DNA from: JBCCCJ01 sp039029315 | Lineage (GTDB): Bacteria; Bacteroidota; Bacteroidia; J057 | Length of the DNA stretch: 16,755 bases | Assembly (NCBI GenBank): GCA_039029315.1 | Contig: JBCCGK010000171.1 | Span: 1-16,755, forward strand | Direction: 5' to 3' | Shown here: in pieces, positions 1-7,110 of the stretch | Layout: each line of letters opens with the position of its first letter | Numbering within the stretch: the stretch's first letter is position 1 | Translations under genes and position numbers: made by a program | The notes under the pieces: model-generated | Seen by the model: the letters and a program-made list of their open reading frames with translations, nothing else | The model's database searches: none | Told to the model about the DNA's origin: nothing

Positions 1-2
1 AG

Positions 3-155
3 GAGGCCAACAAAACCATAGGAGACATTCAAGCAGACTCTAAGAGACTGTTTGGAAATCTATTACTTATTTTTTGTATGTGTCTTTTTTCCTCATTCTG
101 CGGCTTTTTTTGTTCTCATAGCACCACTATGAGAACAAAAAAGGGCCTTGGCTGA
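3..155 (+). CDS. Possible 3' end of a gene entering from the left edge, rerouted into the MITE
   Basis: A reading frame is open from the left edge (base 3) to a TGA at 153-155. Its first 13 codons (EANKTIGDIQADS) look like a plausible helical protein end. From base 44 the frame runs inside the inverted-repeat element, where the translation (LLLIFCMCLFSSFCGFFC) is unlike an ordinary protein. If the element and one TAA copy are removed, the same frame continues as NSLMILTDDFIKEF, which also looks protein-like and is faintly reminiscent of the helical C-terminus of coiled-coil signalling proteins. I cannot name the family from so few residues. The frame may be chance; without the upstream sequence this is only a suggestion. 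Confidence 0.25.
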   Translation, partial: EANKTIGDIQADSKRLFGNLLLIFCMCLFSSFCGFFCSHSTTMRTKKGLG

Positions 156-204
156 GAAAAAAATACTCCATAAAAATTCTCAGCACAGATTCCAAAACAG
201 TCTC
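44..204. mobile_element. MITE-like non-autonomous element, 161 bp, IS5-type ends
   Basis: The termini are inverted repeats: GAGACTGTTTGGAAATCT at 44-61 and, read on the other strand, GAGACTGTTTTGGAATCT at 187-204 (16 of 18 match). The element is bordered on both sides by TAA (41-43 and 205-207), as expected of a 3-bp TNA target duplication. Much of the interior is also imperfectly self-complementary, so the whole element can fold into a long hairpin. There is no room for a transposase. A 3-bp TNA duplication with GAG...-type ends is what the IS1031 group of the IS5 family makes, so an IS5-family transposase elsewhere in the genome is the likely driver; that parentage is inferred, not seen. 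Confidence 0.75.
105..143. terminator. Perfect hairpin with A/T-rich flanks at the MITE centre; possible bidirectional terminator
   Basis: Bases 106-120 pair perfectly with 128-142 around the 7-nt loop GCACCAC. The outer part of the stem is a run of T opposite a run of A. The paired core is GTTCTCATA/TATGAGAAC. On the plus strand the U-tract precedes rather than follows the hairpin, so this is not a textbook intrinsic terminator, but such a stem may still affect transcripts crossing the element. It is probably a by-product of the element's palindromic architecture. Confidence 0.4.
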
Positions 205-344
205 TAACAGCCTAATGATTCTCACCGATGATTTCATCAAGGAATTTTGTTGCCTCATTTTGTGTAGACCTACAGAGTCGCTAGTAAAGCCGGACAAAAT
301 CAGTCGTGACAACATCTGGATTCATAGCTTGTTCTGCTATTCAT

Positions 345-352
345 TATCTTTG
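345..352 (+). promoter_or_regulatory. Bacteroidota-type -7 box (TATCTTTG)
   Basis: TATCTTTG matches the Bacteroidota sigma-factor consensus TAnnTTTG at every fixed base and lies 17 nt before the ATG at 370, giving a very short leader. A -33 TTG at the usual 19-21 nt distance is not evident; the nearest TTG (329-331) is only 13 nt away. The promoter lies downstream of the MITE, so the element would not separate it from the gene. Confidence 0.5.
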
Positions 353-369
353 CGAAGAACCTCGATCGT

Positions 370-1590
370 ATGCACATTGCAGTCCTATCAGATCCCGCCA
401 ATTTTCATACTCAAAAATGGGTAAAAGCATTGTTGGATGCGGGTGTCCGAGTGACGGTATTTAGCTTCTTTGACTATCAAATTCCGGGTGTAGCATGTGT
501 CAAAATTGAGCCGGGCTATACACTGAGGGGGCGTCTCACTTATGGGAGTTACCTTTATACCACTGATGCCTTGAAAAAAGCACTAGTAGAACACAAGGTA
601 GATCTGGTCAATCCGATCAACATCACCCCATTTGGAGTTTGGGCAAGCCGAGCAGGTGTTGGGCCCATTGTGAGCATCGCCATGGGGGCAGATATCCTGG
701 AATATGCGCCGACTGATGACCAGAGAATTCCGCCAGATCGAAGCTGGAATAGCAACAATCTTGGCAAAACAAGAATGCTGAACAAAGCCGTTTACGAATT
801 GAAGTGGCGGCGTTTTCGCAAGCATGTCAAGCATGCCCTCGAAACCTCAGACATGATTATCGGAGACAACCTGGAATTGATCAAAGCCATGAAAAACTGG
901 TTTGCTATTCCACAAGGCAAACTCCGCCTCAATCGTTGGGGGATAGAGGAGGAACTATTTGAGCTGTCGCCAAAGCAAGAGGGCGATTTGCGAAAAAAAT
1001 TTCAAATCAGGGATTGGCAGCGGGTGATCGTCAGTCCGCGTGGACTCAAGCCTGTCTATCAAGGAGATTTGGTCCTGGAGGCCTTTGAGCGTCTCCTCCG
1101 AAGGGGAGTAAGAGATGCCAAACTCATTATGTTGTCAGCAGGTTACGATGTGCCACAGGAATTGGACAAAAAAGCCAGGGAATTGGATCAGCAGTTTGAC
1201 AACTTCTACTATGAATCCGACTTGCTGAAGCGAGAAGAAATGTGTCAGTTATGGATGTTAGCTGATGCGATTATTTCTGTTCCTGTCTACGACGGATATT
1301 CCAATTCTCTGAGTGAAGCTCGATATGCAGGCGCGATCCCAATTGTGAATAATATTCCGGCTCATCGAGAGATTTTGACCCATGATGAACATGGATGGAT
1401 GGTTGACCCATTGAGCCCGGAACATCTGGCAGATGCGATTCTGGAAATCATGGTGAACATGGATGAACGCAAAGCGAGATATGCCAGCAAAAATCGTCCC
1501 TGGATTCTGGAACATGCACATCTGGCCAACAATATTCGTCAGTTTGTTGAGGCATGCAAACGTATCCTCCAAAAACAAAAACCTTCCTGA
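370..1590 (+). CDS. Family GT4 glycosyltransferase
   Basis: This 406-residue protein is predicted to be a retaining GT-B glycosyltransferase moving a sugar from an activated donor to a surface polysaccharide, lipid or protein glycan; donor and acceptor cannot be told from sequence. The N-terminal half begins with a Rossmann strand (MHIAVLSDPANFHTQKW), and a GADIL segment lies in the acceptor-side domain. The C-terminal half has the GT4 donor-site block: SLSEARYAGAIPIV followed by HRE. In the EX7E motif the second glutamate is E316, while the first position is Asp (D308), a conservative variant. Length is normal for GT4. ATG at 370 is chosen because it begins the first beta strand and follows a good -7 box. 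No polysaccharide cluster adjoins it; the next gene is housekeeping gcvH after 122 bp, so it is probably a single-gene unit. Confidence 0.85.
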   Translation: MHIAVLSDPANFHTQKWVKALLDAGVRVTVFSFFDYQIPGVACVKIEPGYTLRGRLTYGSYLYTTDALKKALVEHKVDLVNPINITPFGVWASRAGVGPIVSIAMGADILEYAPTDDQRIPPDRSWNSNNLGKTRMLNKAVYELKWRRFRKHVKHALETSDMIIGDNLELIKAMKNWFAIPQGKLRLNRWGIEEELFELSPKQEGDLRKKFQIRDWQRVIVSPRGLKPVYQGDLVLEAFERLLRRGVRDAKLIMLSAGYDVPQELDKKARELDQQFDNFYYESDLLKREEMCQLWMLADAIISVPVYDGYSNSLSEARYAGAIPIVNNIPAHREILTHDEHGWMVDPLSPEHLADAILEIMVNMDERKARYASKNRPWILEHAHLANNIRQFVEACKRILQKQKPS

Positions 1591-1615
1591 TGATCCACCT
1601 GCAATCGACTTGTGA

Positions 1616-1649
1616 TTTGAAAGGCGATGTCGTACATTCGTAGGATTTG
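1616..1649 (+). promoter_or_regulatory. Possible gcvH promoter
   Basis: TTTG at 1616-1619 and TAGGATTTG at 1641-1649 are separated by 21 nt, which fits Bacteroidota -33/-7 spacing. The -7 box has one extra base compared with TAnnTTTG, so the match is imperfect. The box is part of the short palindrome GGATTTGAAATCC (1643-1655). It would give a leader of roughly 55 nt before the gcvH ATG. Confidence 0.3.
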
Positions 1650-1712
1650 AAATCCATCACCCTTGTTGGATTGAAATGTGTTGACTATCAAACAATTAAA
1701 ACGGAATTGATT

Positions 1713-2090
1713 ATGCAAATCCCCGAAGACCTCCTATACACAAAAGACCACGAATGGATCAAAATAGAAGGCGAAAAAGCAACAATAGGAATTACTGATT
1801 TTGCTCAAAGTCAACTCGGTGATATCGTCTATCTGGAAATCGAAACACTGGATCAATCCCTGGAACGCCAAGACATTTTTGGAACCGTAGAAGCTGTCAA
1901 AACAGTCTCTGATTTATATATGCCGATCAGTGGAACAGTCATCAAGGTCAATGAAGACCTGAATGATTCTCCCGAAACAGTCAACTCAGATCCATATGGT
2001 GATGGATGGTTGATTCAGATTCGAATCGATGGTGCAGCAGATAGTGAATTGCTCAATGCTGCTGAGTATGCCAGTGAAATCGGTGAATAA
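1713..2090 (+). CDS. gcvH: Glycine cleavage system H protein
   Basis: This 125-residue lipoyl carrier shuttles the aminomethyl group of glycine between the P, T and L proteins of the glycine cleavage complex in the cytoplasm. It starts with the typical MQIPEDLLYTKDHEWIK, followed by GDIVYLEIE and the lipoylation site VEAVKTVSDLYMP. Lys63 is the expected lipoyl-lysine. The tail PYGDGWLIQIRI is also characteristic, and length fits the family. The frame is open upstream to 1647, but the 22 extra residues do not resemble H proteins, so ATG 1713 is the start. The gcvT, gcvP and lpd genes are not in the window; scattered gcv genes are common in this phylum. Only 54 bp separate it from the next gene, so the two may share a transcript. 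Confidence 0.95.
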   Translation: MQIPEDLLYTKDHEWIKIEGEKATIGITDFAQSQLGDIVYLEIETLDQSLERQDIFGTVEAVKTVSDLYMPISGTVIKVNEDLNDSPETVNSDPYGDGWLIQIRIDGAADSELLNAAEYASEIGE

Positions 2091-2144
2091 TGCTTGATCA
2101 GCCTCGGACAACATCCTTATGGTCGCAATTTCGTTGAAGAAAGT

Positions 2145-3950
2145 ATGAAGTGTTTTTTTTCTCTCCTCCCCCTATACATTCTACTGCTCTTTTCTGTTAG
2201 TCATGCTCAAGTTGGAGCAGAGGCGCAGCTGGCTGAAAAATACTTTCAAGATGGAGAGTATGAATCAGCCCTGGAGTTGTTTCTGAAACTGTCCAAACGG
2301 AACTCTGATGAGATTCTCACCCGTAGAGTCGTAGAATGCTACGAATTGTTGGGAAATTATGAGGATGCCATCAAGTATCTGGACAAAAGTATGAAGAAGC
2401 AGTCAGATGTGGTCATATTGCCAATATTGAAAGCTTCCTTATTGGAAAAAACCGGAGACCTGAAAGCTTCTGATAAATTGTATGATGAGGTGATTCAGAA
2501 AAAACTACGAGGACAAGGCGACTTTATGCAAATAGGAGCCTGGTTGTATCAGGCCGGGAAACTGGATTTTGCTCGGCAAGCCTATACCCAGGGTCGCAAG
2601 CGTCTCCGTGACAACTTTGTATTCAGTAACGAAATTGCGAACATTCACCTTCAGCAAGGAGAATATGGATTAGCCACAAAAGAATATTTGAATTTATATT
2701 TTGCCAATTCGGCCGATTTGAATGCCGCCAACCTCTCCATTCTCAATATGGTTGACCCGGGATCTCAGGAGATCATTGAAAGATCCTTGCTCCAGGCAGT
2801 AGACAAGCGGCAGAGTGATCATGGCTTGAGGACGATTTTGTATGAATTCTACCTGTTGGCGGAAAACTTTGAAGAAGCCTTTATTCAGGTAAAGTCCATC
2901 GACCGACTGTTCAAGGAAGAGGGAGACCGGGTGTATAAGTTCGCAGAGACCATGCGCAATACCAAAGAATATGCGCTCTCCAACAAAGCCTATGAATACA
3001 TCATCAATCGAAAAAAGAACTCTCGATATTTCTATCAGGCACATTTTGAGAAAGCTGCCAATGGAGAGCTCAAAGCATTTGATCAGATTCCTGTAGATCT
3101 TGTCTCCATCAATCAGGCAGTGGAAGACTATGGCAATTTGTTGGATGAATTTGGCAGAAGACCTCAGTACTTCAGTGCGATCTTTAGACGAGCCAAGTTG
3201 ATGGTGTTCTATCTCAATCAACTGGAAAAAGCCCAGCAGGAACTGGAAGATCTGACCAATCAGCGTCAATTGTTGCGTTTGGAAGATTGGGCAGAAGCCA
3301 AATTGCTGATCGGAGACATTCTGCTGATCAATCAGGATTACAATCGGGCCAAGTTGACCTATACAGAGGTAAGCGAAACCTTCAAGGATCGTCAATTGGG
3401 TGCGTTGGCCAAGTATAAGTTGGGACAATTGGCCTATTATAAAGGAGAATTCAACCTCTCTCAGGCATTGCTGAGTGCCATCAAGGACAATACGTCCAAC
3501 GATATTTCCAATGATGCCATCAAACTGACCTTGTTGATGGTGGACAATACCGGTCTGGATACCACAACAGAAGCATTGGGAATGTTTGCGCAGGCACAAT
3601 TACTGACCTATCAGCGTCAGTATGAACCGTCCATCAAGCTATTGGATTCCCTTGCTTATCGATTCCCTAATCACACTCTGGCAGATGAAATCCTGTGGGA
3701 GAAAGCCAACATCTTCCTCAAGCAAAATGATCTGAACACGGCCTTGACCTATATCGATAGAATCCTCAATGAATTTGGAACCGATATCTATGGAGATGAT
3801 GCCTTGTATACCAAAGCTCGAATTCATGATTATTCCCTCAAAGACCCAGAAGCAGCGATGAAATATTATTTGGAATTTTTGACCCAATATCCGGGGAGCC
3901 TGTATTCTGTAGAGGTCCGAAAACGGATTCGGGAACTGCGACAAGGCTAG
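2145..3950 (+). CDS. Secreted tetratricopeptide-repeat protein
   Basis: This 601-residue protein begins with a clear signal peptide (MKCFFSLLPLYILLLFSVSHA), so it is exported, probably to the periplasm or outer membrane. The rest is nearly all helical. TPR-type units are visible near the N-terminus (AEKYFQDGEYESALELFLKL and the following ELLGNYEDAIKYLDKS), in the middle (GDILLINQDYNRAKLTYTEV) and at the C-terminus (KANIFLKQNDLNTALTYIDRIL, then DPEAAMKYYLEFLTQYPGS). TPR arrays serve as protein-binding scaffolds; no enzymatic motif is seen and the partner is unknown. The frame could start at TTG 2094, but ATG 2145 places the signal peptide exactly at the N-terminus and is preferred. Similar C-terminal repeats occur in BamD/YbgF-like envelope proteins, though this is much longer. 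It sits in a short gap after gcvH without an obvious functional link. Confidence 0.85.
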   Translation: MKCFFSLLPLYILLLFSVSHAQVGAEAQLAEKYFQDGEYESALELFLKLSKRNSDEILTRRVVECYELLGNYEDAIKYLDKSMKKQSDVVILPILKASLLEKTGDLKASDKLYDEVIQKKLRGQGDFMQIGAWLYQAGKLDFARQAYTQGRKRLRDNFVFSNEIANIHLQQGEYGLATKEYLNLYFANSADLNAANLSILNMVDPGSQEIIERSLLQAVDKRQSDHGLRTILYEFYLLAENFEEAFIQVKSIDRLFKEEGDRVYKFAETMRNTKEYALSNKAYEYIINRKKNSRYFYQAHFEKAANGELKAFDQIPVDLVSINQAVEDYGNLLDEFGRRPQYFSAIFRRAKLMVFYLNQLEKAQQELEDLTNQRQLLRLEDWAEAKLLIGDILLINQDYNRAKLTYTEVSETFKDRQLGALAKYKLGQLAYYKGEFNLSQALLSAIKDNTSNDISNDAIKLTLLMVDNTGLDTTTEALGMFAQAQLLTYQRQYEPSIKLLDSLAYRFPNHTLADEILWEKANIFLKQNDLNTALTYIDRILNEFGTDIYGDDALYTKARIHDYSLKDPEAAMKYYLEFLTQYPGSLYSVEVRKRIRELRQG

Positions 3951-4053
3951 GTGCTACTGTTTTTTGGATGTTTTAAATCATGGAATAACGATCTGGAAAT
4001 TCAGATTACTTCTGCCATCTTTATGTAGATAGCAGGATGTTTTTCCACATCAT

Positions 4054-6819
4054 ATGATTCGAGTTGTATTTGTTGCCTTCATTTCCCTGATTAGCTTCTT
4101 CCCTATTTGTTCTGGACAATCACTGGAGCACCAGGCCATTTCTCTCAATGGAATCAATCAGTATATCCGTGTGCCTCAAGCTGTGTATCACAATCAGGCA
4201 GGAACGATAGAGATGTGGTTCAAGAGTACCGGAGAAGGGCAGGGGAGGAATCCACTCTTTGGGGGAAATGGAGGACAAAACGCATATATGCCAGGCCTGT
4301 TTATGGATCGAGGAGATCTGTTTTGGGAGTTTGGCGACCGACATTCCCAGCCTACCTTCATCTCCCTTCGCAGAGATCGATGGTACCATATTGCCTTCAC
4401 ATATGAAAAAAAGGAGGCGGGATACCAAATCGCCGTTTGGCTCAATGGAGAATCTGTCAGCAAAGGAGCCGGAATCCTTTTTGCCGAAAGCTGGTTACAA
4501 GAGATTCATTTTGGCCATTATCTGGCAGGTCCGACAGATTATTTCAAGGGTGAAATAGACGAAATCCGCCTGTGGTCCTTCGCCAAGGATCAGGCCCAGA
4601 TTCGGCAGTCAATGTGTCAGTCTGCAGCTCCGACCGATGATCAACTGTTGCTATATCTGACATTTGAAGAAGAAGATGGAATCGTCGTGGAGGATGCAAG
4701 TGGGCACCATATTGTGGAGTTGAAACAGATGTCCGGGGAAGAAAGAACCATGTCTGGGGCGGCTATTGGGAATGCCAGTTCCTATTTGTATCCACCTGAG
4801 CACGAGTGGGAAGGGGAGCGAATATCTCTGTTCTATAATCAAAGTGAACAAGTTGAGATCTCCAACATTCTGACCCAAAGTTCTGGCCTGCATCTGTATC
4901 GAACAGGAGAGTCCAATCATGGCGAGAAACTTCCTGATGGCTATGAACCATCCCTTGCCTCAGGTGTCTATCGGATATTTGTGGTTGGGGAGGATGCGCC
5001 TGCGTTTACCATGACGATGTCTCAAGCTCTGGCTCCAGAGCGAGCAGTAGATAACAGGCTCCGTATGCTCCAGACTGCAGCAGGCAAAAACGAGTGGGAG
5101 CATAATGGTGCCTTTTTTCGCAGAAACCAGCAAAGCGTATCTCAGGGAGATTGTCATGTGAATATGGCCTATGCAATGGGTTTTAGAAAGGACAGCTATG
5201 AAGACCAGCCGGGGGCTGGTTCTTCTTTATGGTTTGATGGGAAGAATGATCTGGTTATCAGTTCCCTGGAGGCAAGTAGCCATGCGGTCTATCCGTTGAC
5301 ATTTGAGTGCTGGTTTCGGACATCGAGGATTGGGAGTCGTCAAGTGCTCCTGGAACTGGGGGCAGAAGCAAGTCTGACCATTGGCATCCAGCCTGATGGC
5401 AGTCTGTTTGCCAAGCACAATCGAGCAGAAGGGGAGGGGATTGGGAAGATAGAAGCAGAAAACTGGTATCACCTCGCTTATGCGCATGATATGGGCACGA
5501 ATGAGGGATTGGTCTATCTGAATGGTAGACAGCTAGGGACAATTCCTGTTGATGTTGGTCTGGCAATGAAAGAAGCGATACACCTGGGAGGCGAGAAAGA
5601 AGCTTTTTTTGGCTATATGGACGAAGTCCGGTTTTGGTCAGAATATTTGCATCCTGATACCATCAGACAGTGGATGGTGCGCAAACTTTCTCCGGCTCAT
5701 CCCAGTTATCAGAATCTGATGCTTCACTATGCTTTTGATGAAGATGAGGGAGATCTGCTAATGATCGAAGACAAGGCTGGCCCCTGGGACGGACATATGT
5801 TGGGAATGGATGGAACGATCAATCGGTTTGGGTCTCAGGTTCCTTTGGGAGATGAGGCCCGGATGTTTGAGTTTCCATTTGATCATCCTGCAAGTATGCA
5901 GCTTGGGCATATTGATGGGGATCAATTGTCGATCTCTCATTTGGAAGGGAAGCAGCTACCTGAATACTTGTATCTGTACAGAGTAGATCAGCAAGCAAAG
6001 GTGGAAGATGGGTATTTTATGTCCAAATGGAGTGATCGTCGTTATTGGGGAATTCATATGGTCGGTGCATCGGAAGACATTCAGTATGACATTGCGTTTT
6101 CCTATGCTGGCTATCCTGTTATCAGCAGCGAAGCTGGCCTAACCCTGGCAAGTAGAAATTCGCCCAATGATCCGGTTTGGTATAACACCTTTGCCGAACT
6201 AGACATGCATAAGGATCAGATTCACGTGAACAAAGGAGGAAATCTGGAATTTGTTTTGGGGGAAGGATTTCCATTTTCCGTGAACTGGGAGGAGGTGACA
6301 GCTCAGTGGAAATCGTATGCGGTAGAAGTTAGCTGGGAAATCGGGATAGAGGAATCTGTCAGCCAATACGCCATTGAACGATCCGCTGATGGACGTATGT
6401 TTTCGACGATAGCACTCTTGTCGCCGGATTCGTCAGTGTCGGGACACTATCAGTATGCAGACAGTTCTGTCATTCATACTGATGCCTCAAGATGGTATTA
6501 TAGAGTCAGGCAGGGAGATGTTCAGGGCAATGTCTCTCACTCAGAGATTGTCGAAGTAGAAAGGGGCGCTTCAATTAGCTTCCTGACACTTGCTCCAAAT
6601 CCAACCGACTCAGATGTGTCTGTGTTGTTACCAGCCCAGCGAACCGGTATGGGGAGCTTGCGTTTGTTGGATATGCAAGGGAGGGTATTGGAAGAAAAAC
6701 TGGTTTCTCCTTCGCTGTATACCCTAACACTGGATCTTCGTCCATATCCTGTCGGGAACTATCTGGTCCAATTATTAGCCGATGATCAAATTTGGGGAGA
6801 AATGCTACGAAAAAACTGA
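4054..6819 (+). CDS. Two-LamG secreted protein with type IX secretion sorting domain
   Basis: This 921-residue protein has a signal peptide (about 1-21, ending ICSG). A concanavalin-like LamG domain spans about 26-190 (ISLNGINQYIRVP, WYHIAFTY, GEIDEIRLWS). A beta-rich module follows to about 370. A second LamG spans about 389-541 (SLWFDGKNDLVI, WYHLAYAH, GYMDEVRFWS), followed by a second related module to about 730. A fibronectin-III-like domain (about 745-842, with SWEIGIEESVSQYAIERSAD) precedes the C-terminal sorting domain (about 846-921, starting LAPNPT and ending with PVGNYLVQLL). Proteins with this tail cross the outer membrane by the type IX (Por) system and are usually cell-surface anchored. 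LamG domains bind glycans or proteins; no catalytic residues are apparent, so an adhesin or matrix role is likely but unproven. ATG 4054 directly starts the signal peptide. It lies 103 bp after the TPR gene. Confidence 0.9.
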   Translation: MIRVVFVAFISLISFFPICSGQSLEHQAISLNGINQYIRVPQAVYHNQAGTIEMWFKSTGEGQGRNPLFGGNGGQNAYMPGLFMDRGDLFWEFGDRHSQPTFISLRRDRWYHIAFTYEKKEAGYQIAVWLNGESVSKGAGILFAESWLQEIHFGHYLAGPTDYFKGEIDEIRLWSFAKDQAQIRQSMCQSAAPTDDQLLLYLTFEEEDGIVVEDASGHHIVELKQMSGEERTMSGAAIGNASSYLYPPEHEWEGERISLFYNQSEQVEISNILTQSSGLHLYRTGESNHGEKLPDGYEPSLASGVYRIFVVGEDAPAFTMTMSQALAPERAVDNRLRMLQTAAGKNEWEHNGAFFRRNQQSVSQGDCHVNMAYAMGFRKDSYEDQPGAGSSLWFDGKNDLVISSLEASSHAVYPLTFECWFRTSRIGSRQVLLELGAEASLTIGIQPDGSLFAKHNRAEGEGIGKIEAENWYHLAYAHDMGTNEGLVYLNGRQLGTIPVDVGLAMKEAIHLGGEKEAFFGYMDEVRFWSEYLHPDTIRQWMVRKLSPAHPSYQNLMLHYAFDEDEGDLLMIEDKAGPWDGHMLGMDGTINRFGSQVPLGDEARMFEFPFDHPASMQLGHIDGDQLSISHLEGKQLPEYLYLYRVDQQAKVEDGYFMSKWSDRRYWGIHMVGASEDIQYDIAFSYAGYPVISSEAGLTLASRNSPNDPVWYNTFAELDMHKDQIHVNKGGNLEFVLGEGFPFSVNWEEVTAQWKSYAVEVSWEIGIEESVSQYAIERSADGRMFSTIALLSPDSSVSGHYQYADSSVIHTDASRWYYRVRQGDVQGNVSHSEIVEVERGASISFLTLAPNPTDSDVSVLLPAQRTGMGSLRLLDMQGRVLEEKLVSPSLYTLTLDLRPYPVGNYLVQLLADDQIWGEMLRKN

Positions 6820-7110
6820 TACTACACTCGCTTGTTCATTCTTCTCCCGCAGTTGCACGATCGACCGACACGCTTATTCAGTAGAGACAAACCCCCGGAA
6901 GAGGTTCGCGTATCATTAAGCATACAACAAACAACGCAGAAGTTACAACAAACCGCAGCCCTTACTTTTACTTCAAACAACCACAGCCCTTTTAGTCCGA
7001 GACCTTAGGTCTCACCTATTAACCCAGTCCTTAGCCCTTTCAAACACCCCTTTTTAGCCATGTAAGCTCTTAAACCCCGTCAATGCTCTTTTGGCGGGGT
7101 TTTTTGATGG
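6820..7110. other. Gene-free convergent intergenic region with C/A-rich imperfect repeats
   Basis: No reading frame here looks coding. From about 6924 the plus strand is C- and A-rich and contains three related segments: ACAACAAACAACGCAGAAG (6924-), ACAACAAACCGCAGCCCTT (6945-) and CAAACAACCACAGCCCTTTT (6974-). A short perfect hairpin, GAGACC-TTA-GGTCTC, lies at 6999-7013. The region ends with the strong hairpin at 7072-7102. I could not match it to tmRNA, RNase P or another known RNA. It may be a long 3' untranslated region of the LamG gene. Confidence 0.5.
7072..7105. terminator. Intrinsic terminator between convergent genes
   Basis: AAACCCCGTCA (7072-7082) pairs over 11 bp, with one G-U wobble, with TGGCGGGGTTT (7092-7102) around a 9-nt loop. 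The T-run continues to 7105, so the plus-strand transcript has a classical U-tract. The hairpin also lies 8 nt beyond the stop codon of the minus-strand glycosyltransferase gene, where only three Us follow the stem. It probably ends transcription from both sides and marks the end of the efflux operon. Confidence 0.85.

Larger units (their letters stand above)
41..207. repeat. TAA target-site duplication flanking the MITE
   Basis: TAA at 41-43 and TAA at 205-207 abut the two terminal inverted repeats exactly. Removing the element plus one TAA gives a presumed empty site reading GACTC-TAA-CAGCC. A 3-bp match alone could be chance, but its exact placement at both inverted-repeat ends supports transposition. 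Confidence 0.65.

Noticed and set aside
215..424. 69-residue plus-strand frame before the first GT4 gene
   Set aside because: It overlaps the start of the glycosyltransferase and contains the promoter; as a standalone gene it has no support. Only its first part may be the remnant of a frame interrupted by the MITE.
1647..1712. N-terminal extension of GcvH by 22 residues
   Set aside because: H proteins begin with the MQIPEDLLYTKDHEW-type sequence at 1713; the extension is not family-like and covers the candidate promoter.
2694..3599. 301-residue minus-strand frame opposite the TPR gene
   Set aside because: It is antisense to a gene with a signal peptide and recognisable TPR units; its translation is rich in isoleucine, glutamine and cysteine with no domain.
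6820..7070. Possible tmRNA or RNase P RNA gene in the convergent spacer
   Set aside because: I looked on both strands for a CCA end, a tRNA-like T arm and the conserved RNase P boxes and found none.
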